DNA of 64,000 nt from Tausonia pullulans (lineage: Eukaryota; Basidiomycota; Tremellomycetes; Cystofilobasidiales; Mrakiaceae), in assembly GCA_951802195.1 (NCBI GenBank), contig OX637623.1:186001-250000 (forward strand), read 5' to 3'. The position numbers and the translations under genes were made by a program. Positions within the stretch are counted from its first letter, which is position 1. Every line of letters begins with the position of its first letter. The notes beneath the pieces were generated by a model that was given only the letters and a program-made list of their open reading frames with translations, had not been told where the DNA came from and did no database searches. Shown piece after piece: positions 41,992-52,264 of this stretch.

Positions 41992-43444
41992 ATGTCTGCC
42001 ACCAACAACGCCGAGATCCTCTGGGCCCAGCGGTCCAACAAGTTCGACGCCGACAAGGCGAGTCCCAGCCTCCCCGATGACAGCTTCGCGGCCTCAAAGC
42101 TGACCCAGACTGCTCGCTTGCTCCTCGGTCGCTCCAATCAGAACATCATCTAGTCAGTGGGCGAGGCAGGCGACATCACGCGCGTCTGGTCTCGTTGCTG
42201 ATCGCGTCTCTCCTCTCCCTCCCCGTCATCCCCCTCCACTTAGCTTCACCATCAACCTCCCCAACATCATCGGCGAACCCGAGCTCAAGATTGAGGCCCA
42301 GAAGATCTCTTTCAAGGCCCAGGCCGGAGCGTGCGTTTTCCTTCTCTCCATCTGTTGGGGGCCCTCAGGACGAGTGGCCAAACGAGCGAGGGCGAGCTGT
42401 CGCCAACCCAGACGCAAGGCCGTGATGCTGACATCTTCGCTCGTCTGCTCTTCCCTCCGCCAGCCCCCCCAACGTCCCTGAGAAGACTTATGCCTTCGAC
42501 CTGGACCTCTACGCTGAGATCATCCCCGAGGAGACCAAGAGGCTCCAGACGACGCGCCACCTTGCGCTCATCCTCAAGAAGAAGGAGGCCAAGGAGGAGT
42601 ACTGGCCCCGGCTCACCAAGGAGAAGGTCCGGATCCAGTGGATCAAGACGGACTTCGCCAAGGTACGTTTCGCGTGCTGGGGGGTTCGAGGGTCGGGCTC
42701 GCTGGCGGACGCGTCGAGAGCGGGAGGGAGAACAGGAAGGAGCTCTCCCGTCTGAAGACCTGCTGCCTGTCACGTCTTGCAACTGCATGCGTAGATCAGG
42801 TCAACAACATGTCGAAGATGCGCTCCTCCGAACGCGTTCGCATCGAGCTCATGCTCACCCGTTATCATCCATGCCTCGCGCGCGGGCCGTTTCCGTCCTC
42901 CTTGAGTTTAGACGCTGACTCGTTGTCTTCTTCCTTCCAGTGGGCCGACGAGGACGAGCAGGAGACCGCGGCCGTTCCCGACGACTCCGAGTTCCAGGGC
43001 CCCCCCGCCGGAGGAGGACCCCCCGGTGCGTCTCGCCTCAATCTCTTGGTTTCACCTGCCCTCGCCTCACTGACAACGCCCCCTCCTTCCCTCCTCTAGG
43101 TGGCATGGACATGGCCTCCCTGATGGCGCAGATGGGTGGAGCCGGAGGAGCCGGCGGCATGCCCGGCATGGAGGGCCTCATGGGTGGCGCTGGTGGAGCC
43201 GGTGGACCCCCCGGAGGCATGGACTTTGCTAAGCTCATGGTGTGTCGCTCTTGTTCCTTCCTTGCTTCCCTCTTCACCTTCGTGCGCTGACAAAAATTGC
43301 GTGCGACAGGCCCAGATGCAGGCCAACGGCGGTGGAGGAGCCGGTGGCATGCCGGACTTTGGCGGCGATGACGACGACGAGGGGGAGGACGAGGACGACG
43401 GCGAGATGCCCCCGCTTGAGGATGCTGAGGAGCCGGCGAAGTAA
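41992..43444 (+). CDS. Hsp90 co-chaperone p23 (Sba1/Wos2)
   Basis: Exons 41992-42057, 42142-42152, 42244-42330, 42464-42662, 42941-43025, 43100-43239 and 43310-43444 give 240 residues. The CS-domain signs are ILWAQRSNKF, NIIYFTINLPNI, ISFKAQAGAPPNVPEKTYAF, DLDLYAEIIPEETK and WPRLTKEKVRIQWIKTDFAKW, the last being the p23 signature. The tail is Gly/Met-rich (GGAGGAGGMPGMEG) and then acidic, ending GEMPPLEDAEEPAK, as in other p23 proteins. p23 binds ATP-loaded Hsp90 and slows its ATPase. The first intron (42058-42141) begins GCGAGT, so it is a GC-AG intron, and the second exon has only 11 bases. Retaining that first intron would keep the frame open for 28 extra codons. Confidence 0.92.
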
Positions 43445-44531
43445 AGAGTCAGTTCTAGATTGAAAGGAGGAGGATGCATGAAGCAACTTGCCTGTCTGCT
43501 TGACCGCTCGGGAGAGGGAATACGAAGGAGTTCTCTAGCCGTACAAATGAGGCCTCTTCCGACTCAGAAAGCGATTTCACTGGCAATGATCGTCCGGGAA
43601 ATGGCCCCAGCAGGTGACATGGCAGTGGCTGAATGAAAGACAGCGGGAAGACAGGGCACAAGCTGTAAATTGTCTGACAGCCTCATCTCAGCTCAAATCT
43701 TGTGACTCAGGACTATGCAACCCACGCACTCCCAGTACTGTCACATGCTATCAGTGAACCTCCAAAGGTCTGAGATGGGACCACGCCATGCCATCCTCGC
43801 CCCTCTTTCCAGCCTGGACCTTATCGTAAAATGGTCACTTGTAGACCCGACCTGAGCTCCCGCCCTAAATCCATGATCTGTCCTTCGACTCCCATTCATC
43901 GGCAAATGTCAGTCAGGCTATCCTCTGCCTTCTCGGACCAAGCTGGACGAGGCCGGAACGCGGTCAGCGGTCTGTCGATGACGGTTCCTCGCCCCGGTCC
44001 GGCCGGTCAAGGTTGTTCACCCGAGCGATCTACGACTTGTTGACCAGCCACTCGCCGTGTTTTTCCTTCTGTAACAGAAGACTATGTACTTTGCATTAAA
44101 CTGATCCTCAAGCGCTAATCAAAACACAGTCGGGCCGCGAAACACTCACTCCTTTGAGGTCGAGGCCGTATCAAAGGGAACCGCCGCTGGCGTTGGTTCG
44201 GTGTTTCATCTTCTGCCCCGTAAGCGCTCCCTTTGATGAGAGAAATCAATCAGTATTTGGCTTGAGAAGAGAGGCGGAGTTGAAGAACCAGGGAAAGAGA
44301 CCCCTGACTCCGCGAGACGGTGTTGTCCAAGCCTTGGTTCGAGAGCGCTGCTCTCTCGCTCGTCGCCGACGTCCATCTTCTTCGCTCTCCTTGGCCCTTA
44401 GTGAGCACGTCTTCTTCCCAGCAGTGTTCCTCTCTGACCGAATGCTGAAGCAGCCACATCTCGTAGCCTGACCGGAACCACACGAGCTCGCCACCGCTCT
44501 CCTCACTCTAGACTCCTTTTCTCCTTTTGCA
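43445..44531. other. Intergenic region, nothing recognised
   Basis: Nearly 1.1 kb between p23 and the MYND microprotein. I checked for tRNA, 5S and snRNA signatures on both strands and found none. No coding stretch with motif. Confidence 0.45.
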
Positions 44532-44771
44532 ATGCCTTATATCCATATCGAAGAGTTCTGCAGTCTCTGTAGAGATCCAGCTCGCTTCGTCTGCCGACAT
44601 TGTCGAGAAGGTGAATGGTTAACTCGTCTGGGTGACAGACAGGGAGCTTGGGGTGCGCGCTTCCCGCTGATCGTTCAGGTTTGACCTCCAGTGTACTATT
44701 GCTCAAACGACTGCTGTCGTCTCGATTGGAACAAGGGACATGCCGAGTATTGCCCTATTGGCTCAATCTAA
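44532..44771 (+). CDS. MYND-type zinc finger microprotein, 52 residues
   Basis: Two exons, 44532-44610 and 44692-44771, are joined across an 81-base intron (GTGAAT donor, CTCCAG acceptor), phase 1. The product is almost nothing but a MYND finger: FCSLCRDPARFVCRHCRE in exon 1 and VYYCSNDCCRLDWNKGHAEY-C in exon 2. The spacing C-x2-C-x7-C-x2-C-x5-C-x3-C-x8-H-x3-C is the MYND consensus, including the DW and H positions. MYND fingers bind proline-rich peptides and recruit co-repressors or chaperone-type partners. A free-standing finger of this size is odd; it could be a peptide interferer, an adaptor, or the last surviving piece of a larger gene. The splice needed to complete the finger argues for selection. 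Confidence 0.7.
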
Positions 44772-46688
44772 GCACCGTCTTCAGGTTGGATTTCAAGGGA
44801 TCCGTTCCGCTGTCGCCCTTTCATGACAGCTCATTTTTCTCCAATGTGGTGCCGACGTGGAAGAGAGCGGCCGTATCTTCAGCTTTTCTCTCTCCCAGTC
44901 TTGGTTATCCCTCGCTTGGTCAGTGTAGTCTGTCTGTCTTCTTCTCCGTGGTCCTCCGCCATTCCAGCTCAAACCCCTTCGCCTCTTCGTGACGCTTCTG
45001 CTAGATTGTCGCTGTTGCGTTCTCCTTTCGTCCATTTTCCTGTCCTATTCCAGTAGTTGCTTACTAGAGTCTCCAGATGTTTAAGATTGATCACACATGA
45101 CGTCCATCTCATCTTGCGCAAACCAGAGGAAGTTGGGAGAAGGTAGCACGAACGGGAGCATCGCTCAAGACCTTGCCCTGCTGCAGGACGGCAAACTCGG
45201 ATCCCTTGGATGTCCACATGACTGTCCGAAGGCTTTAGTGTCGTATGGATTCGTCAGGCAGAGCGAGTCATCGTAGGAGTGGATGAGGGACTAGTCCGAG
45301 TCGGAACGATTGTCAGGGATGTAGCAAGTCCGGGCATCGAATCGAGAGGGGCAGCCGTTGCCATGCCAAGGAAGGCGGCAGGCCTGGGATGAGAGCGAGC
45401 GTAAAGACTAACTTTAAAGGAGGAAAGCAGTGAAGTACTGATGGAGGAAAGGAGTTGTTGTTGGCAGCAGGAGAGCCGCAGATTGAGATGGTGTTATAGC
45501 ATCTCTTCAACACCTCGTGGCATCCTCTTGTATTAGATGGAGCGACGTGCCACGTATCCAATGCCTCGCTGTGTTTGCGGTACGAGGTGGTGGTGGGTGT
45601 ATCTGCCATTTGAGGCTGAAAGCGGGAGAAGTGGAACAGGGTGGCGCGCGGACGTTTAGGCGAGAGCGGTGGCGCTGTGGCGTCGACTTCTCCTCATATC
45701 GGAGTTGAAAGGCTGGAGGCTTTTTTTTTAACCATCTGATCAGCTTCCGTTTATTCTGGCCGCCACAACAATATGGGCCAAGGGCAAGAGGTGGCCAGGT
45801 GTGGACTGAGGAGTGAGGGAGAGTCGTACTATCAAGTCTCGTGAGACCATCCTGACAGTGACTAGAGAAAAGCCGCAGGTCAGGGCGACACTAGAACCCG
45901 TAATCTCCTTATAATACGCGAAACGTCACCAGACTTTGTGAGATGACTCCGACGACTGCACGTCGCAGAGGACAGACTGACGAGCGAGCGCACAACTGTG
46001 ATGTGCGATGCGCAGGGCTCGACCTTCTAGCTCTAGCTCTCTCTCCTCACAATTCGAGAGTTTGGTTACTCTCGTATCGCACTCAACTATAGGATTAAGT
46101 GCTCAAAGTTGGCGACGACAAGATGAAGAGGACTGGGCTCCCTCGAAAACAAGGACGAAGACGAGAGGCGAAGACTGTCAGCGAACCTCCTCAAAAGCCT
46201 ACTTGACCGTCCACAACTCGGGATCCTCACCGTCCTGACTTGGTCAGACGCCTTCGAACCTGCTAGAAGCCAAGCGAGGCCAGAGGCACGTCCTCCTAGA
46301 AAACCACCATCACATTGTCGTCGAGGATGCCGGATTTGAGACTAACATTGTCAAAGCTATGCAGGCATCTATTGGCACAGCCACAATAATTAACCTCGAG
46401 TAGCACTGATATCTCCCCTCTTCACCTTTCCATTTCTACTTCGTTCCTCAATTCTACATTATGACTCTTGAGCGCATTCTCGACCGAAAGAGTCGTCCTC
46501 CCGACCGGCTTCAGGCTCCGCCTTGTTCAGCCTTCCGACAGCCTGCCTCCCTCTTTCCTTCAGGACGAAGGGGCTGACCCAAATGACTGCACGGGGCGGG
46601 GCTTGGACCAGACGGAGAAATGTCTCCTTCTGTTGATTTAATAGAATAAAATTGACCATTTCAGAAAGAGACACACACCAGATCCCCT
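44772..46688. other. Gene-poor stretch of 1.9 kb
   Basis: No supported gene or RNA. Open frames below 100 codons lie on both strands without motifs. A T9 run at 45721-45729 could be a chance Pol III-like terminator; no tRNA or snRNA fold precedes it. Confidence 0.45.
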
Positions 46689-49034
46689 CTAAAGACCCAC
46701 AACCTGCCAACTCCCCTCTCGCCCAGCAACCAAATCCAACTCATCCATCACCTCTAATGCTGCCTCAACACTAACCACCCCAACATTATACCACCTCTCA
46801 TCCGTCTCCGCGAGGCGACGTTGGATCTGTTCCGATGTGATCCACACTCGAGATGCTGGATGGGCGACTCCTCGGGTGCGAGCGGGGCGGCGGTGCTCAT
46901 CGCGGAGAAGTAGGAGGAGGAGAGGACCAATGACGGGGAGAGCGAGTGGAAGGACGAGGAGGGAACTTGGTGAGGTCGGAAGGTTGATGGTGCTGCCTGA
47001 TGATTGAGTCTTGGGGAAGGTCCATGGCGCTTGGGAGGTGAAGGTGGTAGAGGACGGGTAATCTTCTGATAAGCGTGGAGTGACGTCGATGAGATCGCCG
47101 GAGCGGAGGAGCTCGCGGACAACAAAGCGGAAGAGTCGGTGCAGCTGATGGGAGAGGTAAGCCTTCTTGTCGAGCTGCGGCGGAGTCCATGAGGAGGAGG
47201 AAGTGGAAGAGCAAAGTGATTTGGTGGCTGATGAAGAGCTTGATGACGATCTCGCGACCGCGACAGACGAGTCGAACCACTTGGCCGACGTCGTAACGAC
47301 CGCCTTGGAGTCCTTCGTCCCTCGGTCCTTTCGCTCGTCCTCGCGGGCCTTGACGGCCTGTTTGATGAGCTTAGATCCGTACGTCTCGAGGTCCGGGACG
47401 CGCATGAGGTGGTTGAGCGAGAAGGGCGGGGCATCATCATCGTCAAAAGATACCGCCCGGCCCTTGCCCTTCCTGTCATTACGCTGAAGATACGTCCCGT
47501 CGTCGGCCAAATCGTCGGAACCATACCGAGAATCGACGATCCGTAGCTCACCGAGCCATTGAGCGGCAGGGAGGGGAGGCACGAAGGGCTTTGCTCCTAT
47601 GAAGCGCCACTGGTCGCCCCAGGCGTCGTCGACGGCGCGGGTCATATGCTCCTTGAGGTAGAGCTTAAAGCCGTCCATGCTGACTTGAGTGTGGCTGAGC
47701 TTCTTGGGATCGCGCAAGGCCTGGTGAGGAGAAAGAGGGGGTCAAATCTACGGCTCTTTGATCTGGAGGAAATTTAGAGAAAGACTCACTTGGCGCAATG
47801 AGGAAGTGCGATGCGAGGGCGAGGACGGGGCGCTCGACGATGAGACGAATGAGTCTGCCTCTGTGGTGTCTGACCATACGACGGAGTGGTTTTCTGGGGA
47901 AGAGAAGCTCCCGCTGGTTGGGCCCGCTTGCGATACACTTGGGGAAGCGCCATCGGAGCGCGGCATTGGATGAGATGGGGCACTAAGAATTTTGCTGTCT
48001 GGAACGAAGGAAGCTGAGGCTCTAGGAGCGGCTGCGGCTGAGGAAGAAGAACGCAGCGACCGCGCCTGGGGAGAAGACGGAGGAACAGGCGAAGGAACAG
48101 ATGGCGGGCGCGGTCGGTTAGGTCGTTTGGGGACAAAGTTGGAGTCGAGGTACTCCCGGATGGAGAAGCAGGGGTAGACGACCCGATGGAGTGTCGCCAC
48201 GATGAGGGCGTGGCGGGCCTCGGCGTCCGGGTCGACGGCAACTGCGGATCAATCACAGTCAGTGGCGATGCGACTCTTTACATTCTCTTCAGTTGTGCGT
48301 ACCAATGTCATCCAGACTCGCCAAGAGATGGTCCACTTTGTCCGGCCTCGAACTCCACGGTTTGATCTGCACCTGAACGCGCACGACGTCCCCAATCTGG
48401 ACCTTAGCCACTGGGAGGACGGGCGGTGGAGGGACCGGAGTCGTGGGAAGCTGAGGGGCATGATACCGGCTGTTGTATACCGGCTTGGGCGCTTTGAGAG
48501 GTGGGGGTGCGATTGGGTGGTTCCAGGCGAAATCGAGGGTTCGGGACGAGCCGTCATCGACTTGATGAAGCAGCGAGACGCAGATCACAACGTTAGCGTC
48601 GCTTGCGCAAGGAAGCTCACTCTCCGCCACGACTCACTGGTGAACAGGTCCTTCTTGGCCTCCCGGCTTGTTGCGATGAGCATTCCGACGAGTTCAACAG
48701 TCTTGCACGGGAACGACCTGAGGAGCTGACCACCAGTGCTCCTGCCGGTCGTCGGGTCGACTGGCATCGGGACGAGTGCATGGACGTCGTCGACCGAGCA
48801 CCGAGCGACCGCCTCGTCTCGCATAAGCCACATCTCGATCGTGATGGGCGGTGAGGACCGCCGTCGAACGAGGATGGACGAGGCCGAAGCGGACGAACTC
48901 GGCGACACTGCATAGGGCGTGGCCGACGAGAGCGTTGGGGGGGAGCCGCCATCGCAACGGGACGACCGGCCCTGCGAGCGGAAGGAAGACTCTCGGGCGT
49001 TCGGCGGAGCAAGCAGCGTCATGGAGCTCGACAT
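46689..49034 (-). CDS. STN1: Stn1-like CST complex subunit (OB fold, winged helix)
   Basis: Exons 49034-48638, 48560-48303, 48241-47790 and 47720-46689 give 712 residues. The OB-fold core reads CKTVELVGMLIATSREAKKD, then across the first junction LFTIDDGSSRTLDFAW, the 'vGvV...yTIDDGTG' pattern of Stn1, followed by VQIGDVVRVQVQIKPW and AVDPDAEARHALIVATLHRV. A long Ser/Ala/Pro-rich linker follows, then helical segments (KAYLSHQLHRLFRFVVRELL; WITSEQIQRRLAETDERWYN; AALEVMDELDLV) that fit winged-helix modules of the Stn1 C terminus. Stn1 works with Ten1 (and Cdc13/Ctc1) to cap telomeres and regulate C-strand fill-in. The N-terminal ~75 residues are disordered. Confidence is good for the OB fold and moderate for the name. 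Confidence 0.72.
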
Positions 49035-49382
49035 GGGGCGAGTGCGTCGCGTCGACCGAGGGTTGATAGAGAGGAGACGCGTCTGGCAGTCCGCTCGCCG
49101 GCCGGGTCCGTCGAGAGGCGGCAGGAACCGCGTCAGTCACACCGTCACGAGGAGGATGACTGAAGGATTTGGATGAGTTGTCTGCCCTCGTACGAGGCGG
49201 AGGGATCAGTTGCCTGTTGAGGTGTCGTGGGATGCGGTGGAGGAGGATCATCGAAAGTGAATAGCGACGACGCGACGTGGTGCGAAGAGGCCCCGCCGCG
49301 CGCTCCGCGTGGATCCAAGGAAAGACACTTCTGATCTCAAGACCCTCACCCACCACCAATAAACCATCACCATTCTGCCAGC
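49035..49382. other. Divergent promoter shared by STN1 and SEC12
   Basis: Only ~348 bases separate the two starts. No recognisable binding site. Confidence 0.5.
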
Positions 49383-51622
49383 ATGACACGCACAGCCCAT
49401 TTCCCTCACTCTACCGCGGGATTCCCCGTCTATGCCCTTGCTTTCCTCGACGATCGGACCCTTGTCCTTGGAGGGGGAGGCGGCGCGACCCGGTCTGGCG
49501 TCAAGAACAAGCTCGTCCGTTCTGCTCCTTGGGCGCACACATACAATGTTTCTCGTACTGAACATCCATTTGGCCCACTCTTGTTATGGATGTGCTCTAT
49601 CCCATGTAGAAGCTCACCAATATCGACATCAAGGGCGAGAAGGTCGAAACGCTTGACGAGTTCGAGCTGGACGCGGGCGATGACACACCAAACTCGATGG
49701 CGGTTAACCGACAGGTGATTCGGCCCCTCTGAGTCTTAATGAGTCTTCGCTAGGGATGTGGAAGAGGGGGGGCTCGAAGCGAATGGGTGCTTGGATGGAT
49801 GTCGACGCGAACGATAAGGCGGCTCGAGCGAGGGAAGAAGGACGCGACGGGGTGTTGAGCGGTCCCTCACGCGTGCGTCTTCGCGCCGTCATCCGAGTCG
49901 TTCGGCCTCGCCGGACCCTCCCTCGACCAGCTCTATCGAGATCTCCGGATTATGCTGTCTGCTGTCCCCGAGGATCGCTCTATTTGCATGCTGCAGAGGG
50001 CGCGACTAACCATGCGCGCGCATTTCTCTCTCCCTCTAGGCCAAAACCATCCTCGCCGGTGTCAACTCGCCGGTTTCGAGTCTCATCATTGGGGAGAACA
50101 ACAACTGCCGAGTTTTCAGCCTGTCGGAGGAGAACAAGTGAGTTTTATCCCGGACGAGATCACGCGTCTTTGCTCTTCATTGTCTGGTCCTCACCCGCTC
50201 TCGCTTTCTCCAGGCTGAAGCTCGACAAGGCCAAGGGTTCATTTGTGGCTGCCTACAACGAGAAAGAGGACTTTCCTTACCAGGTGCGTGGGTCCCTCTC
50301 TCTGCTTGGCGGTTCCGGGTTTTGATTGCTCGCCCTGCCTACAGAAAGTCACAACCTTCTCCAGAGACGGCTCTCTAGTCGCGGTCGGTACGTCAGACAA
50401 CGAAGTATGTCTCTATACTGCTCTCACAAATTCGTGGCCCATGCAAAGCTGACCTGCCTCGACGCCGACCTTCAGCTCGCCATCCTTTCCTACCCGTCGT
50501 TGGAGCCGGCTTTCCAGACTCTCCGCTTCCCGAACATCAACAAGGGCGACCTCTACGACGCCGATTTTGACGACTCGGGAGACTATGTTCGTCGTGATGG
50601 CTCTGTGACAAGCAATTCTCGCTGACACCTCTCCGCTTCCTGACGTAGCTCGTCGCGACGACGTCTGCTGCTCTCCACGTTTACTCTCTCCGCCCCTCCG
50701 CCTCCGAGAAGGAGCCCTCCTCATCGTCGACGCCCCCGAGACTCAAGGAAGCTCACATAATTCCCAAGACGAGCCTGAAGCATGCCTCAACGTTCCGGGC
50801 TGCTCGGTGGGTTCCTCTCTCTCCCTCTTGCCTTGCTGTTGCCTCCGAGCTGACCCACAGTGCCTATCGTAGCTTCGGCCGTGCCCCAACTTCTCCTTTC
50901 AAGCTCTATGCGGCCTCGAATGCACCTCCTGTCAAGCGAGGCGAGCCTCGGCGCTCGTACATCTCCTCGTGGGACGTTCCGACGCCGACGTCTTCCGCTG
51001 CTGCCGACAAGCCCACGGGGGACGTCCCGGTCACCGACAAGAAGGGCGGCGTGGTGGAGTGGAGTGCGAAGCCGTGCAAGACGAGCGTGCTCGCGGGCAA
51101 GCCGATGACGACGCTGGACATTAAGTGAGGGCGCTTCTCTTGCACACTGAGGCGCGGCTGTGAGGGACTGACGGGCCTTCTTCACAGCGATTCGGGGAAG
51201 ATGCTGGCGTACGGTTGTTCTGACAAGAGTGTCGGTGTGATTGACGCAGAGACTTTTGGGGTTAGTGGCTGCTATGCTCATTGGACGTCCGCGGTTGTTA
51301 ACTATTACCTATTTTCTTCAGCCTCTCCTCCGCATCCTCGACGCCCACGAGCTTCCCTCAACAGCTCTTCGCTTCTCTCCAGGCAAGGGCGATCTCCTCG
51401 TCTCTGCCTCGGCGGACAACTCGGTCCGAGTAATCGTTATCCCTGACTCATTCGCGTCTAGTTGGTGTCCCTTTCTCCCTTCTTGCTCTTCATTTGCCAT
51501 ACTGACGCCTGACATTTTCTCCCATAGCCTATACGACGCCCGTCGCGCTTCTTTTCCTCGCCCTCTTCCTCGTCTTCCTCGCTGTGCTATGGCAGGCGCA
51601 CCTCCAGGGCGGCCTCTTCTAA
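49383..51622 (+). CDS. SEC12: SEC12, ER guanine nucleotide exchange factor for Sar1
   Basis: The gene has about ten exons; those worked out are 49383-49514, 49610-49714, 50040-50137, 50214-50283 and 50345-50404, all joining in frame. The signature is FLDDRTLVLGGGGGATRSGV followed by KNKLKLTNIDI, the K-loop/first blade region of the Sec12/PREB seven-blade propeller. Later blades show VTTFSRDGSLVAVGTSDNE, LAILSYPSLEPAFQTLRFP, GDLYDADFDDSGDY and SASADNSVRVIVIP. The last exon is a single membrane anchor, PVALLFLALFLVFLAVLWQA, ending at TAA 51620-51622. Sec12 loads GTP on Sar1 at the ER to start COPII coat assembly. Confidence 0.9.
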
Positions 51623-52264
51623 GCAAGTCTCGCTTTTCGTTTATTTCTCTATATTTTTTCACTTTACTTTCTTCTCTTTCATTCACTCACTCTATTTTTT
51701 CTCATATACATGACTGTGTGGGATGTTTGGAATTTATCGGAAGAGTCCTCCTTCGAGAGAGGGACTATGCTTGTTGTTGAGCTGCCCCTAGCATCTTCCT
51801 CCTTTCTTGCCCTTCCTCTGTTCTAAAACGAGAACGTCCAATCTCAAAGTCGTCGTTCCGGGTCAAGGATTAGTGGCCCTTCGTTGCTTCAACGGGCGTT
51901 GAATGCGAGTTCTGCTCTGCATTCAGCCCAGCGCCACCCTTCTTTGTCGGAGTCGGCTCGGAGCCATCCTCTTGGCCGGAACTTCGGCATTCGACTGTGA
52001 TAGCGCGTTTTTGCCTTTCACACGGCGGAGGGAAGACTGTCTCACCTTGTCTCAATGGGCCAGAGAGCGTCAGCAGATCGACGATGAGTATTCACGCTCA
52101 AGTCAAGCGAGTCGATGAGATCAAGAGCCTCGATTCGACTCAACGACCTTCTACCCGACGTCCAATCCTCACCTTCTCTAACCCTCATCCCTCTCACCTC
52201 GTATCCCCTCTTTCTCTCTGTCTTCTTCTCCCCGTCTTACCTCCCCGGTCAACCCGCCACTGCG
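51623..52264. other. Intergenic region and 5' UTR of the RRM gene
   Basis: About 640 bases; the right part is pyrimidine-rich as in other 5' UTRs here. Nothing else recognised. Confidence 0.45.
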
